Shown here: in pieces, positions 44,534-53,532 of the stretch
Layout: each line of letters begins with the position of its first letter
Numbering within the stretch: position 1 is the stretch's first letter
From: Lachnospiraceae bacterium
GTDB lineage: Bacteria; Bacillota; Clostridia; Lachnospirales; Lachnospiraceae
Reading direction: 5' to 3'
Length of the DNA stretch: 61,617 bases
Assembly (NCBI GenBank): GCA_011959805.1
Contig: BLMC01000011.1
Location: 1-61,617 of the forward strand
Translations under genes and position numbers: made by a program
The notes under the pieces: generated by a model
Databases searched by the model: none
What the model was told of the DNA's origin: nothing
The model's input: only the letters and a program-made list of their open reading frames with translations

Positions 44534-45471
44534 TGTTTCCTTCCTGCGCTGTGCAATCGCAATTTGTTTTGTAAAAAGCACTGTATTGTCGCCTTCTGTT
44601 CAATAATCCATCGACTCCAAAACATTTGTTTATCAATTCCAAGTTCCTTTGCCTCGCGCAATCCCCTATGATACTTCAAAATAAATTTTTCCGTAAAATA
44701 TGCTCTACATGCCACACTTTCTTGCAAATGATATTTCATATACATATATCGATAATCCTCATAAATTCGATTATCCTTCTCTGAAAAACTTTCCGTATAC
44801 TGATTTTCATGCACACCAATAGAAACTAATGGTTCTGTAGTATATGCAAAAATGGGATTCTTTTGAAGCAAGTCAAAATACAGAAACATATCCGATGCCC
44901 AGTTGCTACGCTCATCAAAAAATGTCAATTCGCTGTCCCGACGATAAAGTGTAGCACTTGGCGCTCCAATTTGATTTCCCAGAAATAGATTTTTGTAATC
45001 TCTACGCAAACGATCAACAAATTCTTTGTCAGCAGAACGGTCATAACTTGCTTTGCTATTTTCTAAAGCATGATGTAGCATAGTTGTATTCTGACTATCC
45101 AATAGAACTTGCCGACTGCCAGAAAAGGCAAGTGCCGCTTTGGGATTATTATCGAGCAGTTCCACAAGTTTACTAAGACTATTCGAAAAAGTAAACCAAT
45201 CATCGCTAAACAGAATTTTAATATAGGTTCCCTGAGCCATACGAATCGCAGCATTCCAATTAAAGATATGGCCATATGGTTTTGGGTTATGGCAATAGTT
45301 TACACCCGGATAGTGCTCTCTTACAAGTGTTTCTGTCGCATTGTCAGTTGAATCATCGGAAATATTGACTTCAAAATCTGTGTAATCCTGGCGATATATT
45401 GAATCTAACAGGCGTTTTACTTCCTCCGCATTGTTGTAACAAGGGATACATATTGAAACTTTTACGCCCAT
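44530..45471 (-). CDS. GT2-family glycosyltransferase
   Basis: A 313-aa GT-A enzyme: VSICIPCYNNAEEV, VNISDDSTDNAT, NWNAAIRMAQG and ILFSDDW (DxD-type), with GAPSATLYRRD in the middle. Cytoplasmic. GAGG before the ATG at 45471. It is coupled by 4 bp to the DUF3431-like gene, so the two may act on the same intermediate. Confidence 0.85.
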   Translation of the reverse strand: MGVKVSICIPCYNNAEEVKRLLDSIYRQDYTDFEVNISDDSTDNATETLVREHYPGVNYCHNPKPYGHIFNWNAAIRMAQGTYIKILFSDDWFTFSNSLSKLVELLDNNPKAALAFSGSRQVLLDSQNTTMLHHALENSKASYDRSADKEFVDRLRRDYKNLFLGNQIGAPSATLYRRDSELTFFDERSNWASDMFLYFDLLQKNPIFAYTTEPLVSIGVHENQYTESFSEKDNRIYEDYRYMYMKYHLQESVACRAYFTEKFILKYHRGLREAKELGIDKQMFWSRWIIEQKATIQCFLQNKLRLHSAGRKQ

Positions 45472-45479
45472 ACTCTACC

Positions 45480-46430
45480 TCATTTCCTAAGAATCTTTCT
45501 GCCAGTTCGTTTGATTGCAACCAACATATGATAACAATTGTTCTTTATTATTACTTTTATCTTACGAAGAGTCCTTTGTGGTTCTTTTTCCTCATGCATA
45601 ATTAGAAAATCAAGCTCTTTTTGATGCTCTCGAATATAGCGCGGAAAGGTTTCGTCAATCTCACATCGAACAAACTGCGCATTTCGACCAAAAATATCTT
45701 TGCCATCTTTAATCTGGTCTGTTACGTTAGATAACACATGTCTGGAATTATACTCCTGATGTGCTGCCGACACGACTTTTTCCTGTACTCGTTTTCGGAT
45801 ATCTTTCTCACCGTGACCGCCCATATAGCCAAAATGCCAACCTCCATCTTCCACGCGAATTCCAATTTCCTTGCGTTCTGGAAAACGAAGTTCACCGAGT
45901 AACAACTGTTGCTCTTTTAACAGACGATAACTTAACATTTTTGTTCCAATCCATTTTTTGTGTGCTACCCCTTCAAACTCTCCTGCATAGGACAGCAGAT
46001 TGCCGGAAACTTCTTCCATATTCAAATAGCAGTAAAAAAGTCGCTGTGCAAAATGATAAATTTTATCCTCCTGAAAATTCTGTAAAATCTGATAAATTTT
46101 ATCAGGATTTGGAATTTCGTCAAGATCACTAAACAGAATAATATCTTTATCTTTACAGCCAGAAAGTCCTCTTGTCACTGCATTTTTCTGGAAAGTATCG
46201 CGCTCATGCGTCCCTCCTTCAGGCGTATCGTCAACCACCACATGAATAATTTTATCAGCAAATTCTGTAAACAAATGTTTATTTTCTTCATAATATAAAG
46301 GCTTTTTCAGACCAGAAAAAGTTTCTGTCGCCTCACTAATTACAAATCTATCCACTATTGGAGCAAGGACATTCAACCGAATCTTTAGAATATCCAACTC
46401 ATTAAAAAACTGAAAACAGTCATAAACCAT
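45480..46430 (-). CDS. GT17-family glycosyltransferase
   Basis: A 316-aa protein of the GT17 family (related to the beta-1,4-N-acetylglucosaminyltransferase that makes bisecting GlcNAc). Motifs are MVYDCFQFFNELDIL, FVISEATETFSG, ILFSDLDEIP (metal site) and GGWHFGYMGG. It is soluble and probably adds GlcNAc or a similar sugar, though bacterial GT17 donors are poorly known. Four-base spacing to the gene upstream. Confidence 0.85.
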   Translation of the reverse strand: MVYDCFQFFNELDILKIRLNVLAPIVDRFVISEATETFSGLKKPLYYEENKHLFTEFADKIIHVVVDDTPEGGTHERDTFQKNAVTRGLSGCKDKDIILFSDLDEIPNPDKIYQILQNFQEDKIYHFAQRLFYCYLNMEEVSGNLLSYAGEFEGVAHKKWIGTKMLSYRLLKEQQLLLGELRFPERKEIGIRVEDGGWHFGYMGGHGEKDIRKRVQEKVVSAAHQEYNSRHVLSNVTDQIKDGKDIFGRNAQFVRCEIDETFPRYIREHQKELDFLIMHEEKEPQRTLRKIKVIIKNNCYHMLVAIKRTGRKILRK

Positions 46431-46433
46431 TGT

Positions 46434-48740
46434 CTAGGCCTTCTTTCTTTTCCATCTGGTACTTCCCACCATCGCAACCATCCCTGCAATAGATACTGCC
46501 GAAATCATATACCCAACCTTCCATAGCATCGGTATTACATAACGAACCTCTAACGTTCCTTCATACTGCGGATAAACTACAATGCTGACACAATTGTTGC
46601 TACCATTGCGGATTTCAAACTCCTGTCCATTATTTTTATCATACGCATGATAATGATCGTAATTTAAAAGTGGGATTTCTATTGTCTTTTCCTTATCGGA
46701 TCGATTTTTACAAGAAAAAGTAGTTACACCATCTATATACTGATATTCACTCACTGTCACATATGGCTCATCAGTCACAATTTTTCGTACTTTTAATTGT
46801 TGCATTACAGTGCCCGTAGGTAAATATTCCCCATAGCCGATCTCTGTGGGCATCGCTCCATAGACTGTGATTGTTTTTGCCTCGTTTGCAAAATCTCGAA
46901 AAAATAATCCTGCATTTAGGACTGTAAATGAAAGCATTATACCACAGCACAATTTTACTGTAACACTGCCTTTGTACTCTGAAATCACTCTAATTCCCGC
47001 TACTGCGGCAAAGACCCCAAATATTGTTGCAAAAGCATAATAGCGCCAAGGATATTGAATCATGCAAAGTACCTTAGCAATAATACCACTGATATTTTGT
47101 ATACTATCCCACGGCATAAAACGCAAAGAAAATACAATACTCAACACAGCAAAACCAGCACAACATGCACCAAACTTCAATATTTGATCTTGTTCCATCT
47201 CCCAGTCATACTTTTTTGCGCAACAATATATAACAATGCCAATTCCTATGATTAAAGAAAATCCAATGGACATTGGCATCTCATTAAGAGTACCCTTAAC
47301 ACTTCCGCCTGTAGCGGTCATAAATAGCCCTAATACCTGAACAAGATAGCTTCCCTGCTCTTGAATCTGATTGATTTGATTTGCCTTCACAGTTAGATTC
47401 ATTGTCATAGAAGATAGAAATGGAATCAAAAATGCTGCATTTATTGCAATTGTAAGTAATGCTGCCTTGACCAGCGCCAAAAACCTTTGTGCTTGAATAG
47501 TCTTTCTAATAGCAATCAAACAAAATAATACAATACATAATGCTGTTAGCTCACACGTAAGAATATGGCTTTGAATAATTCCTGTAAGACCAATTACAAT
47601 TGGTATATAGTCTCGCCAAGAAATCTTTTTTTCCTCCGTCATATACACCTGCGCAAAGCCATATAGAATAAGTGGCAAAAATGCCATTGCTGTGTATTCT
47701 CCGACAGATGCTCTTGTATAGACATCTGCAAGTCGATAGGCCGATAGCGTATACAAGATGGCGCCAAACAGCGCAAAACGCTTATTGCGAAACAACCCTT
47801 TCAGGCAAAAGAAGCAAATTAGACAGGTAGTTGCATTAATTAGAACTGCATAAATCTGGTAGCACACTTGCAACGGTGCCCCCATACAATAAATTAGCGC
47901 TGGAACATACAAAAATAGCTGACTGTAAAATAGTGGTGTCGCATATCCATACCCATTTACCATTTCCGTCTGTATTGGAACAATCCAATGTCCATTTTTG
48001 ATACCTTCTGCCAGAGACCAGATCCGCGCAGTATGGAAATCCATATCATGCCCCCAATACAGAAAATCTGTAAACAATGGCAAACTGGAAAAAAATATGG
48101 TTAATCCAAGTCCAATCACAATCTGTTTATTCGCATAATTTTTTCTAGTAAAAAAGTATAAATATCCAATGTCTGTAACAACAAACAACAAAAGCCAGCC
48201 AAACAGGCAAATATACCGCCATAATGGCAATTCCCTAATTTCTATTGTTGAAAAATGAAGTTCTCCAACACCACCATACAAAACATGGGCTTCTAAATCC
48301 TCCACTCCGGTAAAAGAACGCACCCAAAGTCGGTCTGACACTCTTGTTTTCGTGTCATACAACAAAATTTCACTGCACTGTAAACCTGCACGAAGCTTCT
48401 GTGAGGTAATTTGCACACAACCTATAGAATCCTCACAAGTACGTTCCGTCTCAAAGACAGACTGATAGTAAACCACCACCTCATACATTCCATAAGGCAG
48501 TGCAAACGGTGTTGACCGAAGAATTTCTTCTGGTGGCTGTTCTTCTTGATGCATGCTTGTCACACTATAACTTTCATTACCATCGAGAAAAACTTTATCA
48601 TTTGTCTGAATTATATTACTGCTATTCAACATATACGTCGCTGGTTTTCGGAATGTAGTAAACAACATAATCAGCAAAAATAGCATCTGTATTATAAGCA
48701 CAATTGCAAAACTTTTGTTCTGCGCTATCCAGTCTCTCAT
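46434..48740 (-). CDS. YfhO/PTPS-related GT-C-like membrane protein
   Basis: A 768-aa protein: one N-terminal helix, a ~140-aa extracytoplasmic domain, then about 12 helices and a ~140-aa C-terminal domain before a last helix. Helical parts have YWGHDMDFHTARI, an Asp-containing outer-loop motif like GT-C enzymes, and LYTLSAYRLADVYTRASVGEYTAM split by helices, as in the 6-pyruvoyl-tetrahydropterin-synthase-related/YfhO group. YfhO-type proteins add sugars to teichoic acids outside the cell; that role is likely but not shown. Confidence 0.65.
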   Translation of the reverse strand: MRDWIAQNKSFAIVLIIQMLFLLIMLFTTFRKPATYMLNSSNIIQTNDKVFLDGNESYSVTSMHQEEQPPEEILRSTPFALPYGMYEVVVYYQSVFETERTCEDSIGCVQITSQKLRAGLQCSEILLYDTKTRVSDRLWVRSFTGVEDLEAHVLYGGVGELHFSTIEIRELPLWRYICLFGWLLLFVVTDIGYLYFFTRKNYANKQIVIGLGLTIFFSSLPLFTDFLYWGHDMDFHTARIWSLAEGIKNGHWIVPIQTEMVNGYGYATPLFYSQLFLYVPALIYCMGAPLQVCYQIYAVLINATTCLICFFCLKGLFRNKRFALFGAILYTLSAYRLADVYTRASVGEYTAMAFLPLILYGFAQVYMTEEKKISWRDYIPIVIGLTGIIQSHILTCELTALCIVLFCLIAIRKTIQAQRFLALVKAALLTIAINAAFLIPFLSSMTMNLTVKANQINQIQEQGSYLVQVLGLFMTATGGSVKGTLNEMPMSIGFSLIIGIGIVIYCCAKKYDWEMEQDQILKFGACCAGFAVLSIVFSLRFMPWDSIQNISGIIAKVLCMIQYPWRYYAFATIFGVFAAVAGIRVISEYKGSVTVKLCCGIMLSFTVLNAGLFFRDFANEAKTITVYGAMPTEIGYGEYLPTGTVMQQLKVRKIVTDEPYVTVSEYQYIDGVTTFSCKNRSDKEKTIEIPLLNYDHYHAYDKNNGQEFEIRNGSNNCVSIVVYPQYEGTLEVRYVIPMLWKVGYMISAVSIAGMVAMVGSTRWKRKKA

Positions 48741-48747
48741 ATCTTTT

Positions 48748-49503
48748 TTATCCTTTTCGCAATAATTTCTTGCAACGCCTCAAAAACGGTTCTTGAATAA
48801 AGTTTGGATACTGCGCATTTGTCCCTTCCCATTTATGAAACGCAAACGGGGTAATTCCCTGTACTTCTGGTATCATTTTTTCATGACTGTAATACTTTGC
48901 CACTTCCAATGGCGCGATATGCATTCCTTGTGCCTCTAACAAATGGCGTATCTTACAACAAATAAAGCCGTCCTCATAATACCACATACGTCCATATGCA
49001 TATTCTCCTTCCCATGGAATCTTTTCTTTTTGGGGAAAATCCATCAGGCGCTTACTTCGTATGCCAACACTATTCCCGACACGGCAAATAGTTCCATCCT
49101 TATCCCGATATGTGGTCGTATCTCCTTTTGGCGGTAGCGGCCATGGTGCACCAATATAATCATAGTCTAAGAATGCATCCTGCCACATTTCTGGATGAAC
49201 TACAAATCCATCTGCATGGACAATCAATGCAAACTCTGTATGAATATGACTTCCCAATTCATACACCATCTTATAATTAAAATCATCAATATGATTTAAT
49301 CGTTCTGTATGACTATAACGAATCTCTTTGGGAAGTCCAAACGGTTTTCTATGGGTGATTAGGACTGCATCGCCAAACGCAATTCCACGCATACTATATT
49401 GCATCGCTTTGATTGTAGCTTTGACATTCACACTTGTCATCGCCGTGAGCGTTACCTGCGGCAAATTCAATTTTTTCCTGTTGCCATCCATATTTAAAAT
49501 CAT
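48748..49503 (-). CDS. DUF5672-family glycosyltransferase-like protein
   Basis: A 251-aa soluble protein of the DUF5672 type: HTEFALIVHADGFVV, YDYIGAPWP, VGNSVGIRSKRL, YYEDGFIC and a C-terminal FAFHKWEG. The family is related to GT-A transferases and common in capsule loci. The acidic HADG and EDG sites may bind the metal and sugar donor. It lies between a GT11-like gene and the YfhO-like gene, with small gaps. Confidence 0.7.
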   Translation of the reverse strand: MILNMDGNRKKLNLPQVTLTAMTSVNVKATIKAMQYSMRGIAFGDAVLITHRKPFGLPKEIRYSHTERLNHIDDFNYKMVYELGSHIHTEFALIVHADGFVVHPEMWQDAFLDYDYIGAPWPLPPKGDTTTYRDKDGTICRVGNSVGIRSKRLMDFPQKEKIPWEGEYAYGRMWYYEDGFICCKIRHLLEAQGMHIAPLEVAKYYSHEKMIPEVQGITPFAFHKWEGTNAQYPNFIQEPFLRRCKKLLRKG

Positions 49504-49524
49504 GCCCCTTTCCGTCGATATCCA

Positions 49525-50550
49525 TCAATCTTTAATTCGACTCTTCACCCTGCGTTTTAAAGACCGTACTGCCCTGATAGACAAATCTCTGTAGACAAAC
49601 CATTTACTCTTCACTCTTGCCACCATAAAAGGCATACCCTTTAATTTCTGTCCTATTTTTTTATAGTATGGTGACTTTTTCTTGTATCTGTCAAGTGCCT
49701 TTTTACATTCCTCTGCGGTATAAAGTTTTCCTGATCTATCAAGATACCAAAAATCTGAATAAATATTCTGTTCCGATGCCCAGTAGCCATCCGAGACATT
49801 ATGCCTTGCCCAATATTTCGGTGCAATGATATATTGAACAGTGTCACTTGTAAACGCTGGAAAAAAAGCAAATGTTGAATTTGACAATATTAAATAATGT
49901 GCATTTTTAATTGCTGTATAGTCGCCTGCCAAATCAAAATGATACGCTTTTACTTCTGGAAGAATCCTTTTTGCCGCTGCGATGTCATCTGTCACTGTCA
50001 TAAATTCCATATCTGAGCGAATCTGCCGCATCATTTTCATAGCATCAAGCCAGTATTTCCGTCTTAGAAAAAGTTCTGGATTGCTTGTATACTCCCCACC
50101 TCTTATATTGATAATGCAAAGATTTTCACGGGAATAATCCATGCAGTCATATTCTGGTTTTACTTTTAGCCACTCTTTTATTTCTTTCTTATATTTGCCA
50201 AAATAAGTCTCATCTTGCATATTTCCATATAGAAGTGTTGTTCTGTCAAGAGACAAAAGCCTGTTATCTACACCAGTAATATAACAGCCATGTTCTATGT
50301 CATGCCTTGAATTTCCAATAAAAATTCGCTCCTCTTTTTCATAATATTTTTCTTTGTACTTTTCTTTTGTAGTATTTAATCCACAATCAATCTCCATAAA
50401 ATACATACAATCCAAAAGTTCTTTATTTAATATACTAAAATCATAGCCTTTGGCATATGCAAGCGCCCTCGTTGTCACATAACAAAATAGTTGATTGCCA
50501 AGCCCTTGCCCTTTGAGCAATTCTGTTGCAATAATTGGTTTCTTTTTCAC
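49525..50550 (-). CDS. GT11-like (alpha-1,2-fucosyltransferase-related) protein
   Basis: A 341-aa protein with GQGLGNQLFCYVTTRALA near residue 14 and ILSNSTFAFFPAF near residue 220, both marks of GT11. The usual HxRRGD motif is changed to NIRGGEYT, so the donor site may differ from true fucosyltransferases. The start is GTG at 50550, with GGGAG five bases upstream; this ribosome site is part of the hairpin repeat at 50548-50643, so the repeat supplies the gene's translation signal. Confidence 0.7.
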   Translation of the reverse strand: MKKKPIIATELLKGQGLGNQLFCYVTTRALAYAKGYDFSILNKELLDCMYFMEIDCGLNTTKEKYKEKYYEKEERIFIGNSRHDIEHGCYITGVDNRLLSLDRTTLLYGNMQDETYFGKYKKEIKEWLKVKPEYDCMDYSRENLCIINIRGGEYTSNPELFLRRKYWLDAMKMMRQIRSDMEFMTVTDDIAAAKRILPEVKAYHFDLAGDYTAIKNAHYLILSNSTFAFFPAFTSDTVQYIIAPKYWARHNVSDGYWASEQNIYSDFWYLDRSGKLYTAEECKKALDRYKKKSPYYKKIGQKLKGMPFMVARVKSKWFVYRDLSIRAVRSLKRRVKSRIKD

Positions 50551-50643
50551 GTAAACTCCCACTTGCCCGCTTTAGCGGGCTCTCAAATCAGGATTGTGAA
50601 ATCAAAGATTTCACATTAACTCCCACTTACCCGCTTTAGCGGG
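50548..50643 (-). repeat. Hairpin-SD repeat, tandem copy C
   Basis: Two units in tandem on the minus strand. Unit 1 has a GC hairpin CCCGC/GCGGG (50630-50643) and TGGGAGTTAATG, which runs straight into TGA. Then an AT hairpin (TGTGAAATC at 50595-50603, AAA, GATTTCACA at 50607-50615), the linker AATCCTGATTTGAGA, and unit 2 with GCCCGC/GCGGGC (50565-50580) and TGGGAGTTTACGTG. The GTG is the start of the gene at 49525. Stems are perfect in both units. Confidence 0.65.
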
Positions 50644-50678
50644 CTCTCTTTTACACTACTCGTTTTTCAACGAAGGAA

Positions 50679-52421
50679 TTAAAGCGTTGTCTCTATAATC
50701 TTCCCCTCATCAACTTTATAGATAATATCACACTTCTCAATTGTATTTAGTCTATGCGCAATAATCACCATTGTCTTCCTGCCATGGAAACTGTTAATCG
50801 CCTCCATCACTGCTGCCTCTGTCTCGTTGTCAAGCGCAGATGTCGCCTCGTCAAATACAAGAATCTCTGGATTGTGATAAAGCGCCCGCGCAATTCCAAG
50901 ACGCTGCCGCTGTCCGCCTGAAATGCGGATTCCTCTGTCCCCAATTGCGGTGTCTAGCCCCTCTGGAAGTCCTTTGATAAAATCCTTTAACTGCGCTTCC
51001 TCAAGCGCTTGCCAGATACGATTGTCGTCAATCTCCTTCTCTGCAATCCCAAAAGCAATATTATTTCTAATGGATTCATCCACCAGATAAATCGATTGTG
51101 GAATATAGCCAATCTGTGCAAGCCATGCTGGATAATTATCAAAGATATTAACACCATCACAAGTAATACTACCTTCTTTAATTTTCAAAAGTCCCAGAAG
51201 AATATCCACAATGGTTGATTTTCCTGCGCCAGACGGTCCCATAATTCCAACAGACTTTCCATAGGGAACAATCATATTTGCCTTGTCAAATATCAGTTTA
51301 TCCGTGTTTGGATAGGCATATACAATATTGTTTAGTTCAATACAGTCCTGAAGCTGCATTTTCTTTGACCCATCAGCAGGTTGTAATGTCTGATTGGTTT
51401 TGCGGCTGATTTCATTGATATTCATATTTTCATACACATAGTCAAGACAAGGACGGAAAAAAGAAATGTCTGTCAGATAAGTATTGATGCGATTCACACT
51501 TGGCATCATGCGAATTGCTGCCACTGCAAAAGCAGCAAGCATTGGCACTAATGAAGATGCATCATTTCCAAGGGAAATATATACAACAATGTATCCAAGC
51601 ACACTCGCCATAAAAACTGTCTCAATCAAAAGTCGAGGAAGATTATTTAAAACTGCATGTCTCTGCGCATACCCGGCACCTGTCTTTCCACTCTGTTCAT
51701 AATTATCTGCAAAAAATGCCTCCCTGTGTAGAACCTTAACATCTTTAATACCATAAATTGCCTGAATCCTCCACTTGGCAATTTTGGACTGAATAAACTG
51801 ATTTTTCTCACCTAGATTTGAGAGACGTGGCTTGAGCACCTTAATAATTAAAAAAGAAAGAATACCAAACACTACAAGCAAAAACAGCAACAATTTCCAG
51901 TCTGCAACAATCATTACAATGCAGAGTAGAATAAATACCACGGACTCTGACACCAAGGAAATCATTGCCATCAGAATATTAAACACATTTGGAATATCAC
52001 TGTCTGTAAGTCGAAATACTGTAGGGATATCTGCATCCAAATAAAACTCATATGGTCTGTTCAAAAATTCTCTAAGTACTTGACTAATTAGTTTGTTTCG
52101 ATTCAATGCGATAAAACGATTCTGTACATACACAAGCAAAAGCAAAAATGCATTTTTCAGCGCATATAAAAGAATCAATGCAAGCAAAAGCGGAATGATA
52201 AATTCTTGAATATCCTCAATGCCAAGATGCTGCATTACCCATCGCACATACTTATTTTCCTGTGTCTTAACGGGGTCTATAATTGCCCATGCAATGGGAA
52301 ACACTCCTGATACACTCACTGTCTCAAGCAGACCTCCTACAAAAATAAGAACACCCAAAACACAGATTTGAATTTTCTGCTTCCTGTCCAGAATGTATCG
52401 CATTTTTTTAATTATATCCAT
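50679..52421 (-). CDS. ABC exporter half-transporter (PglK/MsbA-like flippase) 2
   Basis: A 580-aa fused membrane/ATPase protein, paralogue of 28528-30279. It has six helices, then GPSGAGKST (Walker A), IPQSIYL, ISGGQRQRLGIARAL, ILVFDEATSALD and IAHRLNT. It should flip a lipid-linked oligosaccharide or polymer. It is followed by the tandem hairpin repeat at 50548-50643, and preceded by the second MBOAT/SGNH pair. Confidence 0.85.
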   Translation of the reverse strand: MDIIKKMRYILDRKQKIQICVLGVLIFVGGLLETVSVSGVFPIAWAIIDPVKTQENKYVRWVMQHLGIEDIQEFIIPLLLALILLYALKNAFLLLLVYVQNRFIALNRNKLISQVLREFLNRPYEFYLDADIPTVFRLTDSDIPNVFNILMAMISLVSESVVFILLCIVMIVADWKLLLFLLVVFGILSFLIIKVLKPRLSNLGEKNQFIQSKIAKWRIQAIYGIKDVKVLHREAFFADNYEQSGKTGAGYAQRHAVLNNLPRLLIETVFMASVLGYIVVYISLGNDASSLVPMLAAFAVAAIRMMPSVNRINTYLTDISFFRPCLDYVYENMNINEISRKTNQTLQPADGSKKMQLQDCIELNNIVYAYPNTDKLIFDKANMIVPYGKSVGIMGPSGAGKSTIVDILLGLLKIKEGSITCDGVNIFDNYPAWLAQIGYIPQSIYLVDESIRNNIAFGIAEKEIDDNRIWQALEEAQLKDFIKGLPEGLDTAIGDRGIRISGGQRQRLGIARALYHNPEILVFDEATSALDNETEAAVMEAINSFHGRKTMVIIAHRLNTIEKCDIIYKVDEGKIIETTL

Positions 52422-52437
52422 CTTTTAACCATGCCTT

Positions 52438-53508
52438 TCATTCGTGATAGATTCCTTCATAATCGTAGTTCAAATAATATTGCTTCTCTGCTGCCAAACG
52501 CTCTAGATAATTTTCTTTAGTGACAAGCCCCACATCAGAAGCAATCCACTGTAAAATCTGGCTGTTTATCTTGGCAGAATAATGTTCCTTATCCCTGTAA
52601 TTATCAAGATTTGTAATCACCTCATACTGATCAAAAAAGTTATACAGCTTTACATTAGGACACTGAAGTAACAGTTCCGTAACCAATTGCTCGGCTTCAA
52701 ATTGCCTTATAATAGAACCCTCCTGTATCAAAGAATCCCAGTAACAAATACTATATGGCGTATAAAAAACATAAAATGTTGTATCTGGATATTGATTTAT
52801 CAACGAGGTAATATTTTCTGTTATATTTTCCAATGTCATCTTTCGTTCCTCTGGTCCCAAAACGGTTGGCATATCCTCCTCCACATGATTCCTGTCATAC
52901 GTCTGCAAGATAAAGCGCAACCCTGTTTCTTTATCCCAAGAAGAATACTCATCCATTGTCGTTCTTGGTTGCCCTGTCACTGTCTTTAAAATATTAGGCA
53001 AAACACCATGATAAAAAATAGATTTATTAAATATATACTGCACATCATTCCATGGATTGTTATCATATAGATACTCTGGATATCCCTCGTACTGCGTCCA
53101 GCTTTTTTCCCGAATAAGTCCACTATAATCTAGCGTCCACAGCACTGTTTTCAAATCTTTGTTGCGCTGTAGTGCGCGCTCTAAATTCTGCGAAAGCTCT
53201 TGAAATCCTGCGCCTGAAAACGTCTCTTTCACAGACTTAGTCCCAAATAAAGCATCCATCTCACTCGGCTTAAAATTCTGGGCCATTGATGTTCCTGTAA
53301 TAATGGCATTGTAGTCAAAATGTCTTGAAATCCCGTCATTTGTATACCGCTCGTCATACAACCGATAAGAGACAAATGAGAACGGCTTGTGAAAATGAAA
53401 ATACGGATCAAATATCCAAACAATCAAAAAGACAAGAAAAATCGACAGCAATAACGATGCAAAACAGCGTATAAACCATTTTTTAGCATCCTTTTGTCCC
53501 TGGTCCAT
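52438..53508 (-). CDS. Membrane-anchored SGNH-like acylation partner of MBOAT (second pair)
   Basis: A 356-aa protein with one N-terminal helix (about residues 14-34) and an outer domain. GTSMAQNF at residues 72-79 supplies the likely nucleophile serine and RDKEHYS near residue 310 the Asp/His pair. It pairs with the MBOAT gene directly upstream (24-bp gap) for O-acylation of the polymer. It differs in sequence and size from the SGNH protein at 7441, so the two pairs may modify different positions. Confidence 0.75.
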   Translation of the reverse strand: MDQGQKDAKKWFIRCFASLLLSIFLVFLIVWIFDPYFHFHKPFSFVSYRLYDERYTNDGISRHFDYNAIITGTSMAQNFKPSEMDALFGTKSVKETFSGAGFQELSQNLERALQRNKDLKTVLWTLDYSGLIREKSWTQYEGYPEYLYDNNPWNDVQYIFNKSIFYHGVLPNILKTVTGQPRTTMDEYSSWDKETGLRFILQTYDRNHVEEDMPTVLGPEERKMTLENITENITSLINQYPDTTFYVFYTPYSICYWDSLIQEGSIIRQFEAEQLVTELLLQCPNVKLYNFFDQYEVITNLDNYRDKEHYSAKINSQILQWIASDVGLVTKENYLERLAAEKQYYLNYDYEGIYHE

Positions 53509-53532
53509 TATGCTTTCCTTTCTAACTAACCT

